From Paracoccus binzhouensis (GTDB taxonomy: Bacteria; Pseudomonadota; Alphaproteobacteria; Rhodobacterales; Rhodobacteraceae), in the NCBI RefSeq assembly GCF_016446475.1, contig NZ_JAEHFP010000027.1, positions 1 through 42,737 of the forward strand: DNA of 42,737 bases, written 5' to 3'. A program made the translations under genes and the position numbers. Below are positions 1-7,278 of the stretch, piece by piece. Below the pieces are notes generated by a model. It saw only the letters and a list, made by a program, of their open reading frames with translations, did not search any database and was not told the origin of the DNA. Position 1 is the first letter of the stretch. Each line of letters opens with the position of its first letter.

Positions 1-378
1 GCGCTGCTCGGCGCGGCGCGCTGGCTCGAGATCCTGCCGCTGGGGGCCGAGGTCGGCCGCGCGCTCGGCCTGCCGCTGGCGCAGGTGCGGCTGGGGCTGG
101 TCCTGCTGGCGGGGCTGGCCACCGGGGCGGCGACGATGCTGGTCGGCCCGGTCAGCTTCGTCGGGCTGATGGCCCCGCACCTGGCGCGCAGCCTGGGCCT
201 GGCCCGCGCCGTGCCCTTCTGCGCCGGCAGCTGGCTGCTGGGGGCGCTCCTGATGCTGCTTGCCGCCTTCGGGGCGCGCACCGCCAGCTATCCCTATGAC
301 CTGCCGCTGGGCCTGTTCGCCACGCTGATCGGCACGCCCTGGCTGTTCGTCCTGCTGATGAAAAGGACCGCCGCATGA
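1..378 (+). CDS. Iron-siderophore ABC transporter permease, FecCD/FhuB family, C-terminal part
   Basis: This is the C-terminal 125 residues of an inner-membrane permease whose start lies before the window; the frame is open from base 1 and stops at 376-378. It shows the FecCD-family signature GPVSFVGLMAPHLAR (about residues 46-60 of the fragment) and ends with the usual PYDLPLGLFATLIGTPWLFVLL segment split over two hydrophobic helices. The PHLAR region normally contacts the ATPase. Its stop overlaps the next start as ATGA, so it is translationally coupled to the ATPase. The family imports ferric hydroxamates, catecholates, haem or cobalamin; the wording FhuB-like rests on the C-terminal sequence style and is not certain. 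Substrate cannot be decided without the binding protein upstream. Confidence 0.9.
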   Translation, partial: ALLGAARWLEILPLGAEVGRALGLPLAQVRLGLVLLAGLATGAATMLVGPVSFVGLMAPHLARSLGLARAVPFCAGSWLLGALLMLLAAFGARTASYPYDLPLGLFATLIGTPWLFVLLMKRTAA

Positions 379-1142
379 CGCTTTTCACGCTTTCGGGCGT
401 CACCTATGACGTGCCGGGCCGCCGGCTGATCGAGGGGCTGGACCTGCAGATCCGCCCCGGCATGGTCACCGCCCTGATCGGGCGCAACGGCTCGGGCAAG
501 TCGACGCTTCTGAAGCTGATCTCGGGGCAGAACCGGCCCTCGGCCGGGCGCATCGCCTATGCCGGCCGCGACCTGGCGGACTGGTCGCCGCGCGACCTGG
601 CCCGCGACCTGGCCTATCTGCCGCAGGTCACGCCGCCGGCCGAGGGGATGCGGGTCGAGGAGCTGGTGGCGCTTGGCCGCTTCCCCTGGCGCGGCGCGCT
701 GGGCCGCTTCCGCCCCGAGGATCACGCCGCCGTCGATGCCGCCATCGCCCGCTGCCATGTCGGCCATCTGCGCCATCGCCTGGTCGACACCCTGTCGGGG
801 GGCGAGCGCCAGCGCAGCTGGATCGCCATGATGCTGGCGCAGGGCGCGCGCACGCTGCTGCTGGACGAGCCGATCTCGGCGCTGGACGTGGCCCATCAGG
901 TCGAGGTGCTGGACCTGGTGCATGGCATGTGCCGCGACGAGGGGCTGTCGGCCGTCGTCGTGCTGCACGACCTGAACATGGCCGCGCGCTATTGCGACCA
1001 TGTGGTGGCGCTGGGGGCGGGCCGGCTGCTTCTGGACGGGCCCATCGGCGCGCTGATGACGCCCAGGGCGCTGCTGGACATCTACGGCCTGGCCATGCAT
1101 GTCGCTGCCCATGAGGGCCATGCCTTCGCCCTGCCGCGCTAG
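375..1142 (+). CDS. Iron-siderophore ABC transporter ATP-binding protein, FhuC/FepC family
   Basis: A 255-residue ATPase that would energise the adjacent FecCD permease. Walker A GRNGSGKST lies near residue 36, the ABC signature LSGGERQR near 140, Walker B LLLDEP with the D-loop SALD near 160, and the switch histidine in VLHDLN near 196. Length and motif spacing match FhuC/FepC proteins. The start ATG at 375 overlaps the permease stop by four bases. The gene is followed after 20 bases by an exporter-type ABC gene, so the three are probably one transcript. Substrate is inferred only from family and context: a ferric siderophore is likeliest, cobalamin or haem possible. Confidence 0.9.
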   Translation: MTLFTLSGVTYDVPGRRLIEGLDLQIRPGMVTALIGRNGSGKSTLLKLISGQNRPSAGRIAYAGRDLADWSPRDLARDLAYLPQVTPPAEGMRVEELVALGRFPWRGALGRFRPEDHAAVDAAIARCHVGHLRHRLVDTLSGGERQRSWIAMMLAQGARTLLLDEPISALDVAHQVEVLDLVHGMCRDEGLSAVVVLHDLNMAARYCDHVVALGAGRLLLDGPIGALMTPRALLDIYGLAMHVAAHEGHAFALPR

Positions 1143-1162
1143 AACCCCGGAAGGATCACCGA

Positions 1163-2863
1163 ATGCTGCGCAAGTTCCTGGCCTATTACAAACCGCACAG
1201 GCGCCTGTTCTGGCTGGATTTCGGCTCGGCCGTGCTGTCGGGGCTGCTGGAGCTGTCCTTTCCGCTGGCGATCACCCTGTTCATCGACCACCTGCTGCCG
1301 CTGGGCGACTGGTCGCTGACCATCGCCGCCGCCATCGGCCTGCTGGCGGTCTATGCCTTCAACACCCTGCTGATGGGCATCGTGATCTATTGGGGCCACA
1401 TGCTGGGCATCGAGATCGAGACCGAGATGCGCGCCCGCGCATTCAGCCACCTGACCCGGCTGTCCTGGCGCTGGTATGACCGCGCCCGCACCGGCAAGCT
1501 GGTCGCCCGCGTCACCCGCGACCTCGAGGAGATAGGCGAGGTCGCCCATCACGGCCCCGAAGACCTGTTCATCGCCGTGATGACCTTCGTCGGGGCGCTG
1601 GTGCTGATGATCGCGCTGCATCCCACGCTGGCACTGGTGACGGCGGCGATCGTGCCGCTGACCGTCTGGCTGGTGGTGGTCTACGGCACCCGGATGACCA
1701 ATACCTGGCGCCAGATCTATGCCCGGGTCGGCAATTTCAACGTCCGCCTGGAAGAGGCGATCGGCGGCATCCGCGTCGTGCAGGCCTTCGCCAACGAAGC
1801 GCATGAGGCACGGCTGTTCGAGCATGACAACCGCGCCTATCGCGCCACCAAGCTGGACGCCTACCGGATCATGGCGCTGTCCTCTGCCATCCATTACATG
1901 GGCCTGCGCTTCGTGCAGGTCGTGGTCATGGTCGCCGGCGCCGGCTTCGTGCTGCAGGGCAGCCTGACCACCGGCGGTTTCGTGGGCTTCGTGCTGCTGG
2001 TCGGCGTGTTCTTCCGGCCGCTGGAGAAGATCGCCGCGGTGATCGAGACCTATCCGCGCGGCATCGCCGGCTTCCGCCGCTACCTGGAGTTGCTGGAGAC
2101 CGAGCCCGAGATCGCCGACGGCCCCGAGGCCGTTCCGGCGCCGCCGCTGGCGGGGCGGATCGCCTTCGAGAACGTCTGCTTCGGCTATGACCCGGCGCGG
2201 CCGGTGCTGCGCGGCATCTCGCTGGAGGTGCAGGCGGGCGAGACCGTGGCCTTCGTCGGTCCCTCGGGCGCGGGCAAGACCACGCTGCTGGCGCTGGTGC
2301 CGCGCTTCTACGAGCCCGATTCCGGGCGCATCCGCATCGACGGGCTGCCGCTGGACCGCATGACGCTGGACAGCCTGCGCGGCCAGATCGGCATCGTCAG
2401 CCAGGATGTGTTCCTGTTCGGCACCACCCTGCGCGAGAACATCGCCTATGGCCGGCTGGGCGCCAGCGACGACGAGATCATGGCCGCCGCCGAGAAGGCC
2501 CAGCTTGGCCCGCTGATCGCCGGCCTGCCCGAGGGGCTGGACACGCTGGTCGGCGAACGCGGGGTGATGCTGTCGGGCGGGCAGAAGCAGCGCGTCGCCA
2601 TCGCCCGGGCCTTCCTGAAGAACCCGCCCATCCTGATCCTGGACGAGGCGACCTCGGCGCTGGACCGCGAGACCGAGCGCGAGATCCAGGCGGCGCTGGA
2701 GGCGCTTTCGGCCGGGCGCACCACCCTGGTCATCGCGCATCGGCTGGCCACGATCCGGGGCGCCGACCGCATCGTGGTGATGGAGGGCGGCCGCATATGC
2801 GAAGCCGGCGACCATCACGGGCTGCTGTCGCAAGGCGGGCTTTACACGCGGCTGGCGGGCTGA
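1163..2863 (+). CDS. Exporter-type ABC transporter, fused membrane and ATPase domains
   Basis: A 566-residue half-transporter with an N-terminal six-helix ABC transmembrane domain (about residues 15-310) followed by a nucleotide-binding domain. Walker A GPSGAGKT is near residue 366, signature LSGGQKQR near 470, Walker B ILILDEATSALD near 490 and the H-loop in VIAHRLATIRG near 518, all intact. It would work as a homodimer in the inner membrane. A GGAAGGA ribosome site sits about 8 bases before the ATG. Its place directly after a siderophore importer suggests a role in siderophore traffic: either export of the apo-siderophore, or import as in the exporter-fold YbtPQ/IrtAB systems. The lipid A/multidrug MsbA group is the alternative. 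Sequence alone does not set direction or substrate. Confidence 0.85.
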   Translation: MLRKFLAYYKPHRRLFWLDFGSAVLSGLLELSFPLAITLFIDHLLPLGDWSLTIAAAIGLLAVYAFNTLLMGIVIYWGHMLGIEIETEMRARAFSHLTRLSWRWYDRARTGKLVARVTRDLEEIGEVAHHGPEDLFIAVMTFVGALVLMIALHPTLALVTAAIVPLTVWLVVVYGTRMTNTWRQIYARVGNFNVRLEEAIGGIRVVQAFANEAHEARLFEHDNRAYRATKLDAYRIMALSSAIHYMGLRFVQVVVMVAGAGFVLQGSLTTGGFVGFVLLVGVFFRPLEKIAAVIETYPRGIAGFRRYLELLETEPEIADGPEAVPAPPLAGRIAFENVCFGYDPARPVLRGISLEVQAGETVAFVGPSGAGKTTLLALVPRFYEPDSGRIRIDGLPLDRMTLDSLRGQIGIVSQDVFLFGTTLRENIAYGRLGASDDEIMAAAEKAQLGPLIAGLPEGLDTLVGERGVMLSGGQKQRVAIARAFLKNPPILILDEATSALDRETEREIQAALEALSAGRTTLVIAHRLATIRGADRIVVMEGGRICEAGDHHGLLSQGGLYTRLAG

Positions 2864-2930
2864 CCTTCCGGTAGCTGCCCCGCCCCGTCCCGCCAAGGCG
2901 CCCGGCGGCGCGCGATTGCGGGGGCGATGC

Positions 2931-2960
2931 CGGTCGGGGCCGGTCAGGGCCGGTCAGGGG
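2931..2960. repeat. Three 10-bp tandem repeats over the XRE gene end
   Basis: CGGTCGGGGC, CGGTCAGGGC and CGGTCAGGGG follow each other without gaps and differ by one base each. They cover the stop codon of the minus-strand XRE gene (2954-2956). The spacing equals one DNA helical turn. Simple replication slippage is the likeliest origin; a binding site is possible but unsupported. The rest of 2864-2953 shows no gene and no clear terminator. Confidence 0.6.
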
Positions 2961-3184
2961 CACCCGTCCGGCCTGACCAGATCCACATGGCTGACGCCAA
3001 GCGCCTGCGCCAGTTCGTGCAGCGTGATGATGGTCGGGTTCCGCCGCCCTTGTTCCAGCCCGCTGAGATACTGCTGGCTGAAGCCGGAACGGGCCGCGAC
3101 CTCTTCCTGGGTCAGGCCCTTTTCCCGACGCAGGCGTGCAAAATTCCGGCCGACCAATGCGCGCATGTCCATGCGCGGCAACAT
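2954..3184 (-). CDS. Small XRE-family HTH transcriptional regulator
   Basis: A 76-residue protein that is almost only a helix-turn-helix domain (residues 9-65): FARLRREKGLTQEEVAARSG followed by the recognition helix QQYLSGLEQGRRNPT. There is no ligand domain, so it probably binds DNA as a dimer and may need a partner or be constitutively active. The ATG at 3182-3184 is used because it lies just downstream of an AT-rich promoter/palindrome; in-frame ATGs at residues 5 and 7 are alternatives, and none has a good ribosome site, so a very short or leaderless message is possible. It converges on the siderophore ABC operon. Target genes are unknown; autoregulation through the palindrome upstream is the simplest guess. 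Confidence 0.85.
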   Translation of the reverse strand: MLPRMDMRALVGRNFARLRREKGLTQEEVAARSGFSQQYLSGLEQGRRNPTIITLHELAQALGVSHVDLVRPDGCP

Positions 3185-3192
3185 CGCGGTTT

Positions 3193-3223
3193 ACATATTA
3201 TAAGTTTATCAACTATAGTATGT
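3193..3223. promoter_or_regulatory. AT-rich palindrome and promoter upstream of the XRE gene
   Basis: A 31-bp gapless dyad centred on 3208 has arms ACATATTATAA and TATAGTATGT, with 11 of 15 position pairs complementary. It begins 9 bases upstream of the XRE ATG in otherwise GC-rich DNA. On the minus strand it includes a TATAAT hexamer (3197-3202), so the -10 box would lie inside the dyad; no good -35 box is visible. This arrangement fits an autorepressor operator. The rest of the 3224-3436 stretch holds no recognisable gene. Confidence 0.5.
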
Positions 3224-3436
3224 TTCGTTGCTCCGGTATCGGGTTCCCTGGTCAAAGGCCCGGGGGAGGTGGCCGGCGACGATCACCGCCCCCGAGTGCT
3301 GCCGCGCCGGAACCGCAACCCGGCCGCCGATCCGACCATGACCCCGGCTCCGGCCCCGATCCTGGGGCGGCGCCTGCAGCGCTGCCTGCCCGCCCGTGCG
3401 GGTCCTGGCCGGTGTTGGGACGCTTCTTTCCAGAAA

Positions 3437-3476
3437 TTAGAACAAAACCTATGAAATTATATAATTGTGAGCATGG
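3437..3476 (+). promoter_or_regulatory. Promoter of the NitT/TauT ABC operon, copy A of a shared promoter motif
   Basis: TTAGAACA, then 11 unconserved bases, then ATTATATAATTG. Read as a housekeeping promoter it gives -35 TTAGAA (3437-3442), a 17-bp spacer and a perfect -10 TATAAT (3460-3465). The same two boxes at the same spacing occur at 7198-7237. ATTATATAAT is itself a perfect palindrome. The predicted start of transcription is about 3472, leaving a leader of about 120 bases before the ATPase gene. Confidence 0.7.
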
Positions 3477-3589
3477 TTTGGCTTGGATACCGTGTGGGGA
3501 ACCGCCTGAGGAGGCTTGCGGCGGGGCAATATTCGGTCACCGTGCAGCGGCGCCGGGCGGCCGGTCGCGGGGGCGGTTGGGGAGGATGA
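3473..3589 (+). other. Possible 38-codon leader reading frame ahead of the ABC operon
   Basis: An ATG at 3473, 13 bases after the start of the -10 box, opens a frame of 38 codons whose TGA (3587-3589) touches the ATG of the ATPase gene. If transcription starts near 3472 this would be a leaderless start. The encoded peptide (MVWLGYRVGN...) is basic and matches nothing I recognise. In DNA this GC-rich an open frame of this length is common by chance, so this is only a possibility. No known riboswitch fold was recognised in the leader. Confidence 0.2.
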
Positions 3590-4399
3590 ATGCAGCACGC
3601 GGTGCGTCTGGACAATGTCGACATCAGTTTCGGAGCGGCGGGCAAGCCCCTGTTCCGTGCGGTCGCGGGCGCCGATCTGGGCGTTGCGACGGGGGAGTTC
3701 GTGGCCATCGTCGGGCCGACCGGCTCGGGCAAGTCGACCTTGCTGAACGCCGCCGCCGGCCTGCTGAAGCCCTCGGCCGGGACCGTCGAGATCCAGGGCC
3801 GGCCGCTGGAGGGGCTGAACCGCAAGGCGGGCTACCTGTTCCAGGCCGATGCGCTGATGCCGTGGAAGACCGCGCGCGACAATGTGGCCATCGCGCTGGA
3901 GATCGCGGGCCGGCCGCGGCGCGAGGCGCTGGAACGGGCCGAAGACTGGCTCGGGAAGGTCGGGCTGAAGGGGTTCGGGCACCGCTATCCGCACATGCTT
4001 TCCGGCGGGCAGCGCAAGCGCGTGGCCATGGCGCAGGTGCTGATCCGCGACCCGGAGATCCTGCTGATGGACGAGCCCTTCGGCCCGCTGGACGCGCAGA
4101 CGCGGCTGATCATGGGCGACCTGCTGCTGGACCTGTGGCAGCAGGACCGCAAGGCGGTGATGTTCGTGACCCATGATCTCGAGGAAGCCATCGCGCTGGC
4201 GGACCGGGTGGTCATCATGTCGACGGGGCCGGAGGCCAGGCTGATCGGGGATTTCACCATCCCGCTGGCGCGGCCGCGGGACGTGTCCGAGATCAAGCTG
4301 TCGGCCGAGTTCCAGGAGCTGCACCGCGACATCTGGCACCTGCTGAAGGAGCAGGTGCTCAAGGCCTATGGCAACCAGAACCGGGAGGAGCGGGCATGA
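3590..4399 (+). CDS. NitT/TauT-family ABC transporter ATP-binding protein (SsuB/TauB-like)
   Basis: A 269-residue ATPase. Walker A GPTGSGKST is near residue 42, the Q-loop in YLFQADALMPWKTARDNV near 83, signature LSGGQRKR near 137, Walker B LLMDEPFGPLD near 157 and the H-loop FVTHDLEEAIAL near 189. The MPWKT-x-x-DNV and PFGPLDAQTR segments are typical of the nitrate/sulfonate/taurine/thiamine-precursor group. GGAGG stands four bases before the ATG. It overlaps the permease gene by ATGA, and the binding protein follows, so the three genes form one importer. The nearby CoA-transferase and lyase operon shares its promoter motif, which points to an organic acid anion rather than a sulfonate as substrate; this is inference. 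Confidence 0.92.
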   Translation: MQHAVRLDNVDISFGAAGKPLFRAVAGADLGVATGEFVAIVGPTGSGKSTLLNAAAGLLKPSAGTVEIQGRPLEGLNRKAGYLFQADALMPWKTARDNVAIALEIAGRPRREALERAEDWLGKVGLKGFGHRYPHMLSGGQRKRVAMAQVLIRDPEILLMDEPFGPLDAQTRLIMGDLLLDLWQQDRKAVMFVTHDLEEAIALADRVVIMSTGPEARLIGDFTIPLARPRDVSEIKLSAEFQELHRDIWHLLKEQVLKAYGNQNREERA

Positions 4400-5175
4400 A
4401 CAGAGCCGTCCTGACGACCCTGCAGGTCCTTGTGGCGGTCATCGCCGTCCTGCTGTGGTGGGTGATCACCCAGACCGCGATCCTGGGCGATCCGGCGCGG
4501 ATCCGGTTCTTCTTCTCGACCCCCGCCGACGTGTTCCGGCAGATCCTCGCCTGGTTCGAGAGTGGCGAGATCTGGCGGCACCTGTGGATCACGCTGGTCG
4601 AGGCGGCGCTGGCCTTCGTCATCGGCGCGGTGGCGGCGATGATCGCCGGTTTCTGGCTGGCGCGCCGGCCGAAGCTGGCGGCGGTGTTCGATCCCTATGT
4701 CAAGGCCGCCAACGCCCTGCCGCGGGTGGTGCTGGCGCCGATCTTCACGCTGTGGTTCGGGCTGGGCATCTGGTCCAAGGTGGCGCTGGGGTTCACGCTG
4801 GTCTTCTTCATCGTGTTCTTCAACGTCTACCAGGGCGTGAAGGAGGTGAACCGCACCGTGCTGCAGAACGCCCGGATGCTGGGCATGTCCGAGCGGCAGC
4901 TGCTGCGCCATGTCTACCTGCCCTCGGCGCTGAGCTGGGTGTTCTCCTCGCTGCATGTCTCGATCGGCTTTGCGGTGGTCGGCGCGGTGGTGGGGGAATA
5001 CCTGGGCTCGGCGGCCGGGCTCGGCTACCTGATCGCGCAGGCCGAGGGCATGTTCGACATCGCCGGGGTGTTCGCGGGGATGTTCGTGCTGTCGGCCTTC
5101 GTGCTGCTGATCGACTGGGGGGTGACGCTGGTGGAACGGAAGCTGCTGGTCTGGCAGCCCGACGACAATCATTGA
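4396..5175 (+). CDS. NitT/TauT-family ABC transporter permease (SsuC/TauC-like)
   Basis: A 259-residue inner-membrane protein with about six hydrophobic helices. The cytoplasmic EAA-type loop is visible as QNARMLGMSERQLLRHVYLPSA near residues 155-177, the site that docks on the ATPase. The motif NALPRVVLAPIFTLWFGLG near residue 110 is typical of this permease group. It starts inside the ATPase stop (ATGA) and is followed after 14 bases by the binding-protein gene, which has a strong GGGAGGAG ribosome site. It forms the membrane channel of the importer encoded at 3590-6191. Confidence 0.92.
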   Translation: MNRAVLTTLQVLVAVIAVLLWWVITQTAILGDPARIRFFFSTPADVFRQILAWFESGEIWRHLWITLVEAALAFVIGAVAAMIAGFWLARRPKLAAVFDPYVKAANALPRVVLAPIFTLWFGLGIWSKVALGFTLVFFIVFFNVYQGVKEVNRTVLQNARMLGMSERQLLRHVYLPSALSWVFSSLHVSIGFAVVGAVVGEYLGSAAGLGYLIAQAEGMFDIAGVFAGMFVLSAFVLLIDWGVTLVERKLLVWQPDDNH

Positions 5176-5189
5176 AGGGAGGAGCAAAG

Positions 5190-6191
5190 ATGACGATGCT
5201 CAGGACTATCCTTGCGGCGGCTCTGGTGGCGGGGGCGACGCCCGCGGCGGCCGAAACCGTCAAGATCGCCATCGGCGGATCGAGCTGCATCTGCTACATG
5301 CCGGTGGTGCTGGCCGAACAGCTGGGCCTTTACGAAAAGCACGGCGTCGATGTCGAGCTGGTGGATTTCAAGGGCGGCTCGGCGGCGCTGAAGGCGGTGA
5401 TCGGCGGCAGCGCCGACGTGGTCTCGGGCTATTACGAGCACACGATCACGCTGGCGGCCAAGCAGCAGGAGCTGTCCTCCTTCGTGCTGATGGGGCGGCT
5501 GCCCGGCATCGCCGTGGCCGTGGCGCCCGGCAAGGCCGGCGAGGTCAAGACGATCAAGGACCTTGCCGGCAAGACGGTCGGGGTCAGCGCGCCGGGCTCC
5601 TCGACCGATTTCTTCCTGAAATACATGCTGTCGCAGAACGGGCTGGCGCCGGATGCGGCCTCGGTCGTGGGCGTGGGCGTCGGCGCGACCGCGGTCGCGG
5701 CGCTGGAGCAGGGCCGCATCGACGCGGTGGTCACGCCCGACCCGGCCATCACCCAGCTGCAGCACCGCCATGCCGATCTGCCGGTGCTGGTCGACACCCG
5801 CAAGGCGGCGGATACCCATGCCCTGTTCGGCGCCGACTATCCCGGCGCGGCGCTTTACACCCGCACGGAATGGCTCGACCAGCATCCCGAAGAAGCCCAG
5901 GGGCTGGCCGCGGCCATCGTCGAGACGCTGCAATACATCCACGCGACCCCCGCCGAGGAGATCGCGGCGAAGATGCCGCCCAACCTGGTCGGCGCCGACC
6001 CGAAGGTCTATGTCGAATCGCTGAACAACAGCATGGAAATGCTGTCGGAAACCGGGCTGGTGGATGCGAGGGGCGCCGAAGCGGTGCAGGCGATGCTGAG
6101 CTTCAACCTGCCCGAGGTCGCCGGCGCCAGGATCGACCTGGGCAAGACCTATACCAACGCCTATGTCGAAAAGCTCTCGGCGCAGCAATGA
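5190..6191 (+). CDS. NitT/TauT-family ABC transporter substrate-binding protein
   Basis: A 333-residue periplasmic protein with a Sec signal peptide of about 21 residues (hydrophobic LAAALVAGATPAAA, cleavage near AAA-ET). The mature part begins VKIAIGGSSCICYMPVVLAEQLGLYEKHGVDVELVDFKGG..., in the style of NMT1/SsuA binding proteins; the sequence then continues with SADVVSGYYEHTI. The ATG at 5190 is chosen for the GGGAGGAG site and the signal peptide; the frame stays open far upstream over the permease gene but that is antisense-like reading. Two close cysteines near the mature N-terminus could form a disulfide. It captures the substrate for the transporter encoded just upstream. Substrate not determinable here. 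Confidence 0.92.
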   Translation: MTMLRTILAAALVAGATPAAAETVKIAIGGSSCICYMPVVLAEQLGLYEKHGVDVELVDFKGGSAALKAVIGGSADVVSGYYEHTITLAAKQQELSSFVLMGRLPGIAVAVAPGKAGEVKTIKDLAGKTVGVSAPGSSTDFFLKYMLSQNGLAPDAASVVGVGVGATAVAALEQGRIDAVVTPDPAITQLQHRHADLPVLVDTRKAADTHALFGADYPGAALYTRTEWLDQHPEEAQGLAAAIVETLQYIHATPAEEIAAKMPPNLVGADPKVYVESLNNSMEMLSETGLVDARGAEAVQAMLSFNLPEVAGARIDLGKTYTNAYVEKLSAQQ

Positions 6192-6208
6192 GCCGGTGAA
6201 ACCGATCC

Positions 6209-6238
6209 GAAAGCCCCGTCCGCCCGGACGGGGCTTTC
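6209..6238. terminator. Bidirectional rho-independent terminator
   Basis: A perfect 13-bp stem, GAAAGCCCCGTCC and GGACGGGGCTTTC, encloses a GCCC loop, with A-rich and T-rich flanks. It sits between the convergent binding-protein gene and the LysR gene and ends one base before the LysR stop codon, so it can stop transcription from both sides. Confidence 0.9.
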
Positions 6239-6239
6239 G

Positions 6240-7172
6240 TCATTCCGCCTCGATCAGCCTTGCCGGCCAGATGCCGTTCCGGACGGCGCGGACGATCAGG
6301 TCGCGGATCAGGCCGCGGATGGTTTCCAGCGCGATGGTCGGCGGCCGGTCGGTCTGCTCGCACAGGTAAAGCGTCCTCGTCAGCGTCGGCGAGACGATCG
6401 GCCGCCAGTGCAGACGGCCGGAGCGGATCTCCTCGCCCATGAACAGCGTCGTGCCGATGGTGCAGCCCAGCCCCTCGCGCACCGCGCCCGAGATCGCATG
6501 GACCGAGTTCATCTGCAGCTGGCTGGTCGCGTAGATCTGTTCGAGCGTCTTGTGATGGTCCAGCAGCGCCCGCGCCGCCATGCCCTGGCGCAGCATGATG
6601 ATCTTGAAGCCCAGCAGCTCCGCGACCGTGACCGGCCCGGATCCGCTGCCGATGACCTCGGGCTTGCCGATCAGCACCAGGTCCTCCTCGAGGATCGGCG
6701 TGGCCTTGAAAGTGCTGGTCAGCGGCGGGTTGTAGGCCAGCCCCAGATCGGCATCGGCCGAGGACAGGTGCAGCAGGGTGGTGCTGGACAGGCTTTCGAT
6801 GATGTTGAGCTGCAGGTTCGGGTAATCCTCGACCACGGCCCGGGCCAGCTGGACGCCGATGGCCTGGATGGCGGAATAGGCCAGCGCCAGCGAGATCTCG
6901 CCCGAGACATCGTCGCGGAAGGTGGACAGGTCCCGCTTGGCTACCTCGACGGTCTTCAGGATCGACCGGGCATGCAGGCAGAGCCGCTCGCCCGCCGCCG
7001 TGGCCTCGAGGCCGCGCGCCTTGCGGATGAACAGCGGCGCGCCGATCTCGGCCTCGAGATTGGAAAGGTGATAGCTCAGCGCCGAGACGGCGACCCGCTC
7101 GGCATCCGCGGCCGCCGACAGGCTCCTGTTGTCGTAGATGCTGCAGAAATACCGCAATTGCTTCAGGTCCAA
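6240..7172 (-). CDS. LysR-family transcriptional regulator
   Basis: A 310-residue LysR protein with the N-terminal winged HTH at residues 1-60 (MDLKQLRYFCSIYDNRSLSAA, then LSYHLSNLEAEIGAPLFIR) and a periplasmic-binding-like effector domain from about residue 90. The start is a TTG codon at 7170-7172; the LKQLRYF sequence is the normal beginning of the family and no in-frame ATG is available upstream. It converges on the ABC operon and diverges from the CoA-transferase gene. Because both operons carry the same promoter motif, this regulator is the obvious candidate to control both, responding to the imported compound or its CoA ester. Direct evidence of binding is lacking. Confidence 0.93.
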   Translation of the reverse strand: MDLKQLRYFCSIYDNRSLSAAADAERVAVSALSYHLSNLEAEIGAPLFIRKARGLEATAAGERLCLHARSILKTVEVAKRDLSTFRDDVSGEISLALAYSAIQAIGVQLARAVVEDYPNLQLNIIESLSSTTLLHLSSADADLGLAYNPPLTSTFKATPILEEDLVLIGKPEVIGSGSGPVTVAELLGFKIIMLRQGMAARALLDHHKTLEQIYATSQLQMNSVHAISGAVREGLGCTIGTTLFMGEEIRSGRLHWRPIVSPTLTRTLYLCEQTDRPPTIALETIRGLIRDLIVRAVRNGIWPARLIEAE

Positions 7173-7197
7173 GGCCGCCTCGCACGCATGCTAATTT

Positions 7198-7237
7198 TTA
7201 GAACATATCTGTAAGTATTATATAATTGCAAGAATGA
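7198..7237 (+). promoter_or_regulatory. Promoter of the CoA-transferase/lyase operon, copy B of the shared motif
   Basis: TTAGAACA, 11 bases, ATTATATAATTG, equal in both boxes and spacing to 3437-3476. Over 40 aligned bases 27 agree, but only 2 of the 11 spacer bases do. As a promoter: -35 TTAGAA (7198-7203), 17-bp spacer, -10 TATAAT (7221-7226). An ATG falls at the same distance (7234) as in copy A. The region lies between the divergent LysR and CoA-transferase genes, where LysR sites are expected. Confidence 0.7.
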
Positions 7238-7278
7238 TCGGGCAATCCTATCCTTCGGCCATGGAAATGGGAGGCCGC

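Noticed and set aside
1139..2896. A 585-codon minus-strand open frame
   Set aside because: Antisense of the exporter-type ABC gene, which has all ATPase motifs intact.
2927..3454. A 175-codon plus-strand open frame over the XRE gene
   Set aside because: It runs antisense to a clear HTH protein and through its promoter, with no recognisable domain.
3477..3589. A thiamine pyrophosphate or other riboswitch in the ABC operon leader
   Set aside because: A CCTGAGG string was seen, but the rest of the conserved core is absent and no known fold could be built.
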